Shown here in pieces: positions 8,901-16,717 of a stretch of 64,000 nucleotides of DNA. The notes under the pieces are model-generated. The model searched no databases. It saw only the letters and a list, made by a program, of their open reading frames with translations, and was not told the origin of the DNA. This stretch comes from Citrobacter freundii. Its GTDB lineage: Bacteria; Bacteroidota; Bacteroidia; Chitinophagales; Chitinophagaceae. The stretch covers positions 26,536 to 90,535 of the forward strand of contig QFQQ01000019.1 in NCBI GenBank assembly GCA_003243445.1. The letters are read 5' to 3'. The position numbers and the translations under genes were made by a program. The stretch's first letter is position 1, and each line of letters begins with the position of its first letter.

Positions 8901-10296
8901 TAGGCAGATAAACGATAAGAATAATGATCTGTCCAAACACTGCAGAGTTCATCATTTTACCTGCGGAAGATTCCACTTCATCATTAAGCTGTGACTGGGT
9001 GATTCGTTTCAGTCCATCAAAGCTTTTATTATGCATTAACCGGTGTAATACCGCTTCAACAATGATCACTGCGCCATCAACGATCAAACCGAAATCAAGC
9101 GCTCCCAAACTCATCAGGTTTCCGGTCACACCAAACGTATTCATCAGGATGATCGCAAATAACATGGCCAATGGGATCACGGATGCCACGATCAACCCTG
9201 CGCGGAAGTTGCCAAGGAACAGCACAAGGATAAAGATCACGATCAGCGCGCCTTCCAGCAGGTTCTTCTTTACAGTGCCGATCGCGTTATCCACCATTTT
9301 TGTGCGGTCATAAAAAGTTTCCAGTACCACACCTTCAGGAAGTGTTTTTTTGATCTCTTCGATCTTTGTTTTTACATCGGAGATCACTGCGGAAGCATTT
9401 GCTCCTTTCAGCATCAGTACAACAGCACCGGCGACCTCACCCTGATCCTTGTATGTCATCGCGCCATAGCGGATCGCATGCCCGATCTTTACTTCGGCTA
9501 CATCCTTCAGGTAAACTGGGATGCCTTCGGCGGTATGACGGACAAAGATCTTTTCCAGTTCGTTTGTTGTGGCGGCGAGTCCCTCCGTTCGGATGAACAA
9601 AGCGTTCGGACCTTTTTCAATATATGCGCCTCCTGAGTTCTGGTTATTTTTTTCCAAAGCATTGAATACATCAGCAATGGTGACCTTCATGCTTTTGAGG
9701 CGATCGGGCTGAACCGCCACTTCGTATTGTTTCAGATAACCACCAAAGCTGCTCACATCGGCAACGCCCGGCGTTCCCAGCAATTGCCGTCTTACGATCC
9801 AATCCTGGATCGAACGCAACTCTGAAAGATCATATTTGCTTTCATAACCTTTTGCGGGACGTAATACATATTGATAGATCTCACCGATACCTGTTGTAGC
9901 CGGTGCCAGTTCCGGGTTTCCGGCACTGGACGGGATCTGCTCTCTTACCTGGTTGAGCCGCTCGCCCACCTGTTGTCTTGCCCAGTACACATCCGTTCCA
10001 TCTGAAAATACTACGGTCACTACGGACAATCCGAATCTTGAGATAGACCGCATTTCTTTGATACCCGGAATGTTTGCATTTGCCTGTTCAAGCGGGAACG
10101 TGATCAGCCGCTCCACTTCGGGTGCCGCAAGTGAGGGCGATACCGTAATGATCTGGACCTGGTTACTGGTGATATCCGGCAGTGCATCAATAGGCAACTG
10201 CTTCAGGTTTATTCCACCCCATATGATCAGGCCAAGGGTGAATAAACCTATGATCAGCTTATTCCTTACGGAAAAGCGAATGATAGAATTTAACAT
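5938..10296 (-). CDS. CusA/CzcA-type heavy-metal RND pump fused to a TolC-like outer-membrane domain
   Basis: 1452 residues. Residues 1 to about 1037 are a complete heavy-metal RND transporter with 12 membrane helices; TM4 carries DFGLIVDGAVIIVE (about 400-415), the Asp/Asp/Glu proton-relay set typical of CzcA-like pumps. From about 1060 the protein continues as a TolC-like helical efflux domain of about 390 residues (TLPDMLSKARKDNLSLQ onward). The junction contains a hydrophobic stretch MILLFFSIQQLNAQQ (about 1047-1061) that resembles a signal peptide, so the C-terminal channel could be exported and cut off after synthesis; that is inference. Such fusions are familiar in Bacteroidota. It leads the operon with the adaptor gene 7 bp downstream. 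Confidence 0.95.
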   Translation of the reverse strand: MLNSIIRFSVRNKLIIGLFTLGLIIWGGINLKQLPIDALPDITSNQVQIITVSPSLAAPEVERLITFPLEQANANIPGIKEMRSISRFGLSVVTVVFSDGTDVYWARQQVGERLNQVREQIPSSAGNPELAPATTGIGEIYQYVLRPAKGYESKYDLSELRSIQDWIVRRQLLGTPGVADVSSFGGYLKQYEVAVQPDRLKSMKVTIADVFNALEKNNQNSGGAYIEKGPNALFIRTEGLAATTNELEKIFVRHTAEGIPVYLKDVAEVKIGHAIRYGAMTYKDQGEVAGAVVLMLKGANASAVISDVKTKIEEIKKTLPEGVVLETFYDRTKMVDNAIGTVKKNLLEGALIVIFILVLFLGNFRAGLIVASVIPLAMLFAIILMNTFGVTGNLMSLGALDFGLIVDGAVIIVEAVLHRLMHNKSFDGLKRITQSQLNDEVESSAGKMMNSAVFGQIIILIVYLPILTLTGIEGKMFKPMAQTVSFALIGAFVLSLTYVPMMTSLFLSKNMSHKETFADKMMNVLQRWYRRLLVKAKAFPKTVVSTALVLFAFAVWLIGTLGGEFIPELEEGDFAVDARLLTGSSLTETIKTTQKAVHILQERFPEVEKIVTRIGASEIPTDPMPVEMTDIMITLKPRAEWVSASSFDELANKMSKALEAIPGLTAGFQFPVQMRFNELISGARQDVVCKVFGENLDSLALYADRIGRLVNTVKGASDIYIEAVTGLPQIIIQYNRDAMAHYQLNIADVNQVVRTAFAGESAGLIYENERRYDLVVRLKDEARQDITDVQQLLIPTPGGLQVPLYQVATIGIKEGPNQIQRENAQRRIIVGFNVRGRDVESVVDELNAKVTAQVKLPSGYLVKYGGQFENLVEAKQRLSIAVPAALLLILVMLYFAFGSLKYGLLIFSAIPLSAIGGVLALWIRGMPFSISAGVGFIALFGVAVLNGIVLIAEFNRLKKQGLHDVKYIIMEGTQVRLRPVLMTAAVASLGFLPMALSESAGAEVQRPLATVVIGGLITATLLTLVVLPVLYAWLERKKSKKRPSTKVVAMILLFFSIQQLNAQQRMTLPDMLSKARKDNLSLQAIKAEPQYWKKLQSGVFDPSKTMVSGEYGGLNSVRNDTKFSVSQTFSLPVVYQRQRSYFHSRELSQQELSGWRQAELDKEVKSSFYQLADWLERKKLLAQLDSVYSRFQQSAALRLKSGESNLLEKTTADAQLQQLDLQRQQLDADILVLQKRLQWLLNTDTLLLPDYTTLKMDIPLMPDSAAVMEHPQLRFERAGIHAAMAETAVEKAKLSPDITLGYSNQSIIGYQSADGVTQQYYGAGKRFHIVNLSVGIPLFNSAAKARIRAAGVRQDIAKMNTAAAERNLLTSYEQLQQEYIKQQQALQYYEQTGLQQSELIMNHSRISFQNGEISYIEWTTLMNNAVSIRLNYLESLRQYNLAIIELEYITGK

Positions 10297-10355
10297 GAGA
10301 AGAATTTGTGCCAGTGAAGAATAGATAGTAGAGGCCGGCCAGAATTTGAAACGAG

Positions 10356-10454
10356 GGTTTAAGAGGTTTGATAGGTTTCATAAGTTTGATAGGTTTGGTC
10401 ACTCATGCGAGCAACCTTTTAAACCTATGAAACCTATTAAACCTCTTAAACCTG
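10356..10454. repeat. Type B palindrome built of AGGTTTnnn units
   Basis: Left arm 10356-10397 consists of about five 9-bp units (AGGTTTGAT, AGGTTTCAT and similar); the right arm 10413-10454 is its reverse complement with a few mismatches, mostly G:T pairs. The loop is only about 15 bp. It lies between the small membrane protein and the RND pump, both on the minus strand. Confidence 0.85.
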
Positions 10455-10485
10455 CCGTCATCTTAACTAACCTGACGAAGCCGTG

Positions 10486-10911
10486 TCAAGAGGCACACCG
10501 GGGAGGCTGGAAAATATCGAAGGCCTCGAACTGAGGCTTGTTCACTTCATTATAAATAGGAAACTCCGCAACGGTAGTGACCGGCGGATCAATAGAGAAA
10601 GCGGGCGGGGCTGATGAAAATACAAGAGACCCGATCATAGTGTGGCAATCCACATCACGAAAAGGCAATTGCTGATCCTGCGTGAAATCATCATCCACGA
10701 TAATAGGCCCGAGATAATGCATATTCAGGAACTTCATAAAGCTGATCTGCGGATCAGCAACCTGATGAAACTGGTAATGCTCAACGAGCAAAGGTATGCG
10801 CAGCAACTGGTGAAACTCCGCAAATGCGAGCATGTAGATCGAAATGAATAATATGCCTGACAGGCGTTTCACGGGGACGAAGATAAGGTTTTTTGAATGA
10901 CTTAGCCCCAC
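10486..10911 (-). CDS. Small membrane-anchored protein of efflux loci
   Basis: Up to 141 residues. One hydrophobic helix (LSGILFISIYMLAFAEF, about 17-33) is followed by FHQLLRIPLLVEHYQFH and an acidic soluble tail with IVDDDF and LPFRD. From memory, proteins of this type (helix, then a TEFHQLLKLPVLVEH-like segment) precede RND metal-efflux genes in many Bacteroidota; no function is known to me. The start is uncertain: the frame opens at GTG 10911, and another GTG at 10872 (VKRLSGILF) gives a more usual short N-terminus; no strong ribosome site is seen for either. It is followed by the pump gene after 190 bp that contain the type B palindrome. Confidence 0.72.
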   Translation of the reverse strand: MGLSHSKNLIFVPVKRLSGILFISIYMLAFAEFHQLLRIPLLVEHYQFHQVADPQISFMKFLNMHYLGPIIVDDDFTQDQQLPFRDVDCHTMIGSLVFSSAPPAFSIDPPVTTVAEFPIYNEVNKPQFEAFDIFQPPRCAS

Positions 10912-10951
10912 GAACCTCGCCCCGGCGGGCTACAGTATACCCGCAACTTTG

Positions 10952-11184
10952 GCTGGCGTAATGTTCCCGCTGATTTCGCAGATTTATCATTCCTGCTATC
11001 CAAATATCATTTACCAAAATGAAAATTTCCGTATTAGCTTGCGCGGATTACGCAGATGACCGTCTGTTATCAGAGACTAATCTGCGAAATCAGCGTATCT
11101 AATAGAGATTTGGACCCGCAGTAAACATTTTTTCATCAATAGTGAAGATAAAATCTGCGAAATCAGCGGGAACATTACGCCAGC
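10952..11184. repeat. Type A inverted-repeat element, copy 2
   Basis: Perfect 34-bp arms at 10952-10985 and 11151-11184, enclosing a 165-bp interior with a second inverted pair (GCGCGGATTACGCAGAT against ATCTGCGAAATCAGCGT). The interior is clearly homologous to copy 1 in the same orientation. The left flank (10930-10951, ending in AACTTTGGCT) matches the reverse complement of the right flank of copy 1. Compared with copy 1, arm bases differ at two places and both changes are matched in the opposite arm. Confidence 0.9.
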
Positions 11185-11203
11185 GGAGAGCTTTAGAGGC
11201 CCC

Positions 11204-13483
11204 TTACTTCACCGTATACCGGACGCCGCCAAAAAATCTTATCCCCTGGTTTGGTGCATACACATAAGAAGGGTCAAAACTTAGCGCATAAGGATTCTCC
11301 GGCGTTGCCAGCACCTTCCCTGCTCCGTCATACTGCACATTCTTATCAAACGGATCATGTGAACGGGCGATAATGAACGGTGTATTGTCCGCCGGTGTCC
11401 AGTTCAATAAATTCTTGATGCCGGCAAAAACTTCCAGCTGGCTATTGATCAATTTTGTGCATTGAATGTTCTGTATGCTCCACACCGGTGAATACGCCGG
11501 CCTCGGATCCTTTTCTGATAAAAGTGGCAAACGCATCGGGCCATAAATGTTTCCGGTATAGTCCAGTGTAATACCTGCCGCAGGAAATGTATAGCTGACA
11601 GACCATGTACCACTCCATTTCTCCGTCAGTACAGGCCTCGTTTTTACGGAATGCCCGGCAAGATCCTTTTCCGTTTTATTTACATCCTGGACCGTAACAC
11701 CGGCAAGCGCTTTCAGCCGGTGCCCTTTATTAAATTCAACATTCAGCGTAATTCCTTTTGAAGCGGCGTAGCCATTCAGATTCCTGTACACGATCAGGTT
11801 CGGATCAGTATCATAATCCGCAATGATCTGGTTGGTGAAATACGAATACCACGCAGAAGCATCAATGTTCAATGAAATGTCATCCCATCTGAATCCATGT
11901 ATGTAATTCACATTGACATTATAACTTCTTTCGGGCTTGAGCGACTCACGGATCTCCACGGCTCGCGCACCGGTAAGCGCTGCATGATCTTCTGTAAATA
12001 AACTTACCACACGGAATCCTGTCCCTGCATTCAACCGGAAAACCTGCTTATCGCTGAGCGACCATTTCCAGGCGATCCTTGGTGTAAAGATGCCTTTATG
12101 CACGGGATGATGATCATAACGTAATCCAAGCAATAACAAATGCTGTGCGCTTAACTTCCATTCGTCCTGCACGAACAAACCCGGGATCGTGTATTTATCC
12201 GGTGCATTCTTCCCGGTCAGCGTATCAACAGTAGCCGTTGAATTATCATCATAGTAGTTATAGCGCAACGCTGCGCCGCTTAACAGGCTATGAGATGATC
12301 CGATCTTTTTATCCCAGACCAACTGGCCGAAAGCAATACGCTGATCACCTTTGTATGGAGTAATGCCATAATAAGAATTTTGCTGATGACTTGTACCCGA
12401 GAAAGAAAGAGAGATCTTTTCTTCTACCGGTAATTGATAATGACCCATCAATTCCCAGCGGCTGGTATAAATGCTTTCACCATAAATGCTATCGCTGCCG
12501 CGGAATGTTTTATTCCAGCGCATATCTCCGCCCCAGCGGTCTTCATAAAAATAACGCGCGGCTAATGTTGCAACACGATCATGTTTACGGGCAAGGCTGA
12601 GTTTATTAAAAACGGAGATGCGGTGCTGAAGCGTTACATCCGTAAATTGATCATTATTTTTATCAAAGCGGTGCTGGAAATTATAATAATCAACACCAAG
12701 CAGCGATTTCACTTTATTACCAAGCTTAAAGGCGGTACCAAGATCGATATTATATTCCTGCCAGCTGGTAGCCATTACATTCGCCGTCAGCTTCGGCGCC
12801 TTATCAGGAGATTTTGTGATGATATTGATCAGTCCGCCGATCGCTTCGGAACCATACAATCCCGAAGCTGGTCCTTTCACGATCTCCACCCGGTCGATCA
12901 ATTGTGTAGGAATGCCAAATAGTCCATATACGGAAGCCAGGCTGCTTACGATCGGCATGCCATCTATCGTGACCATGGTATAAGGTCCTTCCAGGCCATT
13001 GATATGAATGTCACCTGTATTACAAACGCTGCAATTCAGTTGAGGCCGCACACCGTTCACATTCTGCAAAGATTCAAAAATACTTGGCGCAGGATTTTTC
13101 TTAAAGAACTGCGGCGTATATACTTCAACGTTCACGGGACTTTCAAGCCGTTTGACAGGCTTCATGGTACCTGTTACCACTATGGCGTCCATTTCTTTGT
13201 GATCAGGCGTCAGCAGGATCTGTATCGATTCTCTTTCTCCGGTCCTGATCGCCTGGCTGACATAACCCGTAACGGTTACAAATACCGAATCACCGGGATA
13301 CAGTGAGACACTGAACCTTCCTTTTGTATCCGTCATTACACTCAGCGAATCAGCCACTTTTATGGTTGCGCCGGCCACGGGTTCACGGGTGGAGGCATCG
13401 AGTACAAGGCCATTGATCACGCGTTGCGCATGGCTGAATATACAACTGAACAGAAGACAGAAAAGGAAGAAAATATTTTTCAT
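11204..13483 (-). CDS. TonB-dependent outer-membrane receptor, probable metal uptake
   Basis: 759 residues: signal peptide (about 1-19, ending SHAQ), a carboxypeptidase-D-like beta-sandwich (about 22-105), plug domain (about 110-225) and a 22-strand-type barrel ending in an aromatic-terminated strand (RFFGGVRYTVK). The plug contains NCSVCNTGDIHINGLEGPYT near residue 150; this CxxC before the plug segment recurs in Bacteroidota receptors associated with metal loci and could bind metal (inference). Transport would use TonB energy from elsewhere. The promoter holds a 40-bp perfect palindrome, suggesting control by a metal-responsive repressor. Adjacent to metal efflux genes on the same strand, separated by type A copy 2. 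Confidence 0.93.
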   Translation of the reverse strand: MKNIFFLFCLLFSCIFSHAQRVINGLVLDASTREPVAGATIKVADSLSVMTDTKGRFSVSLYPGDSVFVTVTGYVSQAIRTGERESIQILLTPDHKEMDAIVVTGTMKPVKRLESPVNVEVYTPQFFKKNPAPSIFESLQNVNGVRPQLNCSVCNTGDIHINGLEGPYTMVTIDGMPIVSSLASVYGLFGIPTQLIDRVEIVKGPASGLYGSEAIGGLINIITKSPDKAPKLTANVMATSWQEYNIDLGTAFKLGNKVKSLLGVDYYNFQHRFDKNNDQFTDVTLQHRISVFNKLSLARKHDRVATLAARYFYEDRWGGDMRWNKTFRGSDSIYGESIYTSRWELMGHYQLPVEEKISLSFSGTSHQQNSYYGITPYKGDQRIAFGQLVWDKKIGSSHSLLSGAALRYNYYDDNSTATVDTLTGKNAPDKYTIPGLFVQDEWKLSAQHLLLLGLRYDHHPVHKGIFTPRIAWKWSLSDKQVFRLNAGTGFRVVSLFTEDHAALTGARAVEIRESLKPERSYNVNVNYIHGFRWDDISLNIDASAWYSYFTNQIIADYDTDPNLIVYRNLNGYAASKGITLNVEFNKGHRLKALAGVTVQDVNKTEKDLAGHSVKTRPVLTEKWSGTWSVSYTFPAAGITLDYTGNIYGPMRLPLLSEKDPRPAYSPVWSIQNIQCTKLINSQLEVFAGIKNLLNWTPADNTPFIIARSHDPFDKNVQYDGAGKVLATPENPYALSFDPSYVYAPNQGIRFFGGVRYTVK

Positions 13484-13494
13484 TATTAAATAAA

Positions 13495-13534
13495 GCTAAA
13501 GATTTTTTTAGACAAGTCTAAAAAAATCTTTAGC
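13495..13534. promoter_or_regulatory. Perfect 40-bp operator-like palindrome upstream of the TonB receptor
   Basis: Two perfect 19-bp arms (13495-13513 and 13516-13534) flank a 2-bp centre; the core is TTTAGACAAGTCTAAA. It lies 12 bp before the receptor ATG. The half-site TTTAGAC resembles sites of DtxR/MntR-type metal repressors, which would fit a metal-uptake receptor, but the family assignment is inference. It lacks a T-run in the direction expected for a terminator, and a separate terminator exists at 13592-13635. Confidence 0.7.
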
Positions 13535-13591
13535 CTAACAAAATAACTGGCCGGAACGGGTCTTATCAGTCCTTTTTTCTTTTATACTTAA

Positions 13592-13635
13592 AATACAAAG
13601 AGGCTGACTCAAAAGTGAGTCAGCCTCTTTGTATT
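13592..13635 (-). terminator. Bidirectional terminator after the DUF418 gene
   Basis: Perfect 19-bp stem AATACAAAGAGGCTGACTC (13592-13610) with 13617-13635 and a 6-bp loop. It follows the stop of the minus-strand gene ending at 13666 and precedes the receptor promoter. Confidence 0.85.
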
Positions 13636-13665
13636 CGGGTGCTTATAAAAACTGAACAACAACGA

Positions 13666-14880
13666 TTACTTCCGGAATGGTTGCCATTTCCAGTAAGTAG
13701 CAGAACGCCATAGCCACTCCATCGGGCCAAAGCGAAAATAGCGCATCCATATATGGCTGAAGATCACCTGGAACAGGTAAATACCTATTGCTATCAATGA
13801 AAGCCTTGCAGGGCCGATCTTTGCTTCCATTCCCATTCCGTATCCCATAAAGATGAACACGCAGATGAGCGATTGCATGAGGTAATTCGTGAGTGCCATC
13901 TGTCCCAATGGTGCAAAGATCATCAGCCTTTTTTTCCACTCCTGCTTTTCAAACAACAGCGCAAAGCCGGATGCATAAAAAAGACAAAGTGCAGGTACGC
14001 CAAATGCATATACAATTGGCTGAATGATGCCGATTGGTTCAAGCGCATAATATGAACCCTTTGTCATCATCATAGCCAGGATAATATTACAGGGGATTCC
14101 GATCACGGCACCAAGGATCATCGTTTTGCGTATCAGTGTGCGATTCTCCTGCACTTTTGCATAGATCGTATGACGGGAAATGTAGAGACCGATCAGGAAC
14201 ATGGCCAGCACGCGGAAGAAGCGGCCGGTGAAGAAAAGGTCGGGATAACGCCCGATCACCAGTCCGCCCGCGTTCATCTTCATGATCTCGGGATAATATC
14301 CCCGGCGATATGTCTCGATCACTATCTCAAAGAAAGAGGGCCCTTCAGGGGCGGGCGCCGGTGCAGGTGGGTTAGCAAGATGAACGCCCAGCATGATAGC
14401 ATACTGGATCACCGGAAGTATCATCATGATCACCGCCACACGCAATACCGTCTTGTCTGTAGAATTGCGGAACAGCAACAGGAACACCGCAGTGATGGCG
14501 TACACGGTAAGGATATCGCCTACAAACAAAAACACCGCGTGCAGCAGTCCGAGAATGAACATGATCAGCAGCCGTCTTGAAAACCGTGGGAGGAACTTAC
14601 TGTCCTGCAGGGCTGATCGTTGCATCTGCAGCCCAAAGCCAATCCCGAAAAGCATGGAGAACAGGGAATAAAATTTACCATCGATCAGAAAGTGCTCGAT
14701 CCATTCAACCACGGAGTCTTCGGGAAAAGTACCGAGGGCATGGTGACCTTGTTCAGACAACAGGAAATATCCTGAATGGATGGGCATGTTTGCAAAAAGA
14801 ATTCCTAACAAAGCAAAGCCTCTCAAGGCATCCAGCAATGAATGACGTTCTGAAGAGTTGGTGGGCTGAAGCGTGGGCAT
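13666..14880 (-). CDS. DUF418 / YeiB-type multipass membrane protein
   Basis: 404 residues from the ATG at 14880; the longer upstream frame adds 34 unlikely residues. After a short polar lead, SLLDALRGFALLGILFAN opens the typical YeiB/DUF418 pattern, followed by about nine to ten hydrophobic helices and the C-terminal signature FRFGPMEWLWRSATYW. Members are inner-membrane proteins of unknown activity distantly related to membrane acyltransferases. A Pro/Ala-rich loop (PPAPAPAPEGP) lies about mid-protein. It ends at a strong terminator and seems monocistronic. Confidence 0.92.
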   Translation of the reverse strand: MPTLQPTNSSERHSLLDALRGFALLGILFANMPIHSGYFLLSEQGHHALGTFPEDSVVEWIEHFLIDGKFYSLFSMLFGIGFGLQMQRSALQDSKFLPRFSRRLLIMFILGLLHAVFLFVGDILTVYAITAVFLLLFRNSTDKTVLRVAVIMMILPVIQYAIMLGVHLANPPAPAPAPEGPSFFEIVIETYRRGYYPEIMKMNAGGLVIGRYPDLFFTGRFFRVLAMFLIGLYISRHTIYAKVQENRTLIRKTMILGAVIGIPCNIILAMMMTKGSYYALEPIGIIQPIVYAFGVPALCLFYASGFALLFEKQEWKKRLMIFAPLGQMALTNYLMQSLICVFIFMGYGMGMEAKIGPARLSLIAIGIYLFQVIFSHIWMRYFRFGPMEWLWRSATYWKWQPFRK

Positions 14881-15077
14881 GCAGTTGATTTTAGTGGTTG
14901 ATAACGGTTTGTCAGTTGTAATTATTCGCGAGGTTTGAAAGTATTGATAAAATGGGATATAATAAAAGAGCGGGGATACCACAAAGGGGGGATTTTTAGT
15001 CTGGGGTTAGCGCAGTAAAAAGTATACTGCTCAGATTGTAACTGTCGGTTAATATGCGTTGAGCTTTATGTCGAAAC

Positions 15078-15111
15078 AAGAGGCCGTCTCAACTTTGAGA
15101 CGGCCTCTTTT
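15078..15111 (-). terminator. Terminator after the unknown 189-residue gene
   Basis: Stem AAGAGGCCGTCTCAA pairs with TTGAGACGGCCTCTT around a 3-4 bp loop, with flanking A/T tracts on both sides. It lies 33 bp after the stop of the minus-strand gene 15144-15713. Confidence 0.8.
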
Positions 15112-15143
15112 AGTCAGTCCCCAAGTGCCGGACATAACGTCAA

Positions 15144-15713
15144 TTACAGGGTGATTTCCAGCATCCCTTCATTGCCGGGAATGTCTGTTGCCACCGCGAG
15201 GATCTTTGTTCCTGCCACGGCGTTGTTCGCTTGTGTGGCGGTATAATTCCAAAGAATGCCTCTTGGTTCTGTTTCTGCAAGACCTGTTTCCAGCAGCGAG
15301 CCGTCCGGGGAATAGATGTAAACCTGCACTTCTGCCACACGGAAGTCGTCAACTGCTTTGACCGAGATCTTGCTGCCTGCCGCACCAGTATATGCGCGCG
15401 TGTTGATGTCTTTCACCTTCGGTGGTGTCATGCAGTCTTCCAGCGCTCTGCTGTAAACATTCTGTCGCGGCCGCAGCGCGGAAGCATAAGCTTCTGTCAT
15501 TGACTGGTCAGGGTTTTGTTTTACAGCGTTGGCGTATTTCGAAGCGATCAGGAATCGCTCCCGTGTTTCTTCCTGTGCGGAACTGGGATCGCCTTTCGGC
15601 GCCCGTGGCGCTTTGGCTACGACGGTCTTGCCGGCCCATTCGCGGAAGACGAGTTCTTTACCGAGCATCCCTTTGAGTCTGCCCGTGATGATACTATTGT
15701 TGGCGTTTGCCAT
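15144..15713 (-). CDS. Hypothetical protein with Ig-like C-terminal half
   Basis: 189 residues, no signal peptide or membrane helix. The N-terminal half is basic (GRLKGMLGKELVFREWAGK) with an SxxYA-rich helix around 75-95; the C-terminal half (about 105-189) has alternating beta pattern ISVKAVDDFRVAEVQVYIYSPDG ... ATDIPGNEG that looks like a small Ig or cadherin-like sandwich. I do not recognise the function. Base composition is ordinary for the window. ATG at 15713 is the clear start; it is a single-gene unit with its own terminator. Confidence 0.82.
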   Translation of the reverse strand: MANANNSIITGRLKGMLGKELVFREWAGKTVVAKAPRAPKGDPSSAQEETRERFLIASKYANAVKQNPDQSMTEAYASALRPRQNVYSRALEDCMTPPKVKDINTRAYTGAAGSKISVKAVDDFRVAEVQVYIYSPDGSLLETGLAETEPRGILWNYTATQANNAVAGTKILAVATDIPGNEGMLEITL

Positions 15714-16121
15714 AAGTTTAAAATTTAAGTGTTATTCAAAATTGTTTATGTACCGCTCACTGCGGCCCCGGGCCTGCAGTCCCTGGGTGTTGCGGAGAGG
15801 ATTCCCGGGTCAGCTCTTCCCGGTAGCCCTGAGCTGAAAACTCCTGTGCAGTGATCGATAGGACAAAACTAGATCGGCCGCCTGCTTTTGCCTACAATTA
15901 GTGTGTGAAGTGCGAAAGTCAACTGGCGGGAAGTACTAAAATCCATGGAGTTCGGTAATTTCTCCTCGAATTCTCCTCTATGCCTCCCCGGATTGTCCTC
16001 GAAACCTCCTCTGTTGGTCCGCGGCGGCGGAGGAGGCACAAAGGATGCAACAGGTCCACAAAAGGGACGTTGTCCATAAAATCTTAATTTGCAGGTAAAT
16101 CTTACCAAACCTTATCCTGCT
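15714..16121. other. Intergenic gap with no supported gene
   Basis: About 400 bp between divergent genes. It is GC-rich near 15755-15840 and contains an imperfect palindrome around 15990-16035 (CCTCCTCTG against CGGAGGAGG). Open frames here are short and not protein-like. It should hold the promoters of both neighbours, but no TAnnTTTG with proper spacing stood out. Confidence 0.5.
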
Positions 16122-16442
16122 ATGATGAAGCCCATCTTCGTAACCCACGACGGAGCATTGACGCCCGTTGATCCCCTTGAGATTGTATGCATGAGGGTAG
16201 ACAATAATTACACACACATCTTTTTGTCAAACAAAACCTATTGTATCGTCAGCCTCAGTTTAACTGAGGTTCTGCGAAGACTTCCGGATGATATCTTCAT
16301 CCGTACGGGCCGGTCGTATGCGGTGTCTGTTTATTTTATTGAGCGGATAGAGAAGACGGTGATGACGGTTGCGGGTGAGCCGATACCGATTGCGAGGGGG
16401 AAGTATGGGAAGGTGTTGGAGAAGTTGGTGGTGTTGAGGTGA
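16122..16442 (+). CDS. Stand-alone LytTR DNA-binding domain protein
   Basis: 106-107 residues, almost entirely one LytTR domain: EIVCMRVDNNYTHIFL, then LTEVLRRLPDDIFIRTGRSYAVS and the final IPIARGKYGKVLEKL. LytTR domains bind DNA as the output part of response regulators; here there is no receiver, as is common for small Bacteroidota LytTR proteins. Two adjacent ATG codons (16122, 16125) could be used. The conserved Phe-Ile-Arg-x-x-Arg-Ser-Tyr element is intact, unlike the damaged paralogue at 21743. Confidence 0.88.
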   Translation: MMKPIFVTHDGALTPVDPLEIVCMRVDNNYTHIFLSNKTYCIVSLSLTEVLRRLPDDIFIRTGRSYAVSVYFIERIEKTVMTVAGEPIPIARGKYGKVLEKLVVLR

Positions 16443-16569
16443 TGTCGTTTGTTGCTTATAGCTTTCTGCGTCAGTTACGTCTGTGCATTATTTTTTTACT
16501 CAACTTTTTCTTTTCAATCCAAATTTATAGTTTTGCATTGCTTCGGCTGCGGCCAGAAGCCAACGCAGA

Positions 16570-16656
16570 AGGGCGATTACCTCAACAGAGGCAATCGCCC
16601 TACCTGTTTAAAGATCAGTTCTGAAAACAAAAAGGTCAAGCATTAAAGCCTGACCT
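16570..16656. terminator. Two hairpins between convergent LytTR and KilA-N genes
   Basis: AGGGCGATT (16570-16578) pairs with AATCGCCCT (16593-16601) around CCTC/GAGG, and AGGTCA (16633) pairs with TGACCT (16651-16656). Both lie in the convergent gap and can serve as terminators for either gene; T-runs are weak. Nothing else is seen in this 275-bp gap. Confidence 0.5.
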
Positions 16657-16717
16657 CTTACCGATCGGGGACACCCCAATCCAATTATTTTGATAAGTCC
16701 CAAAAATGAAATTCCAG

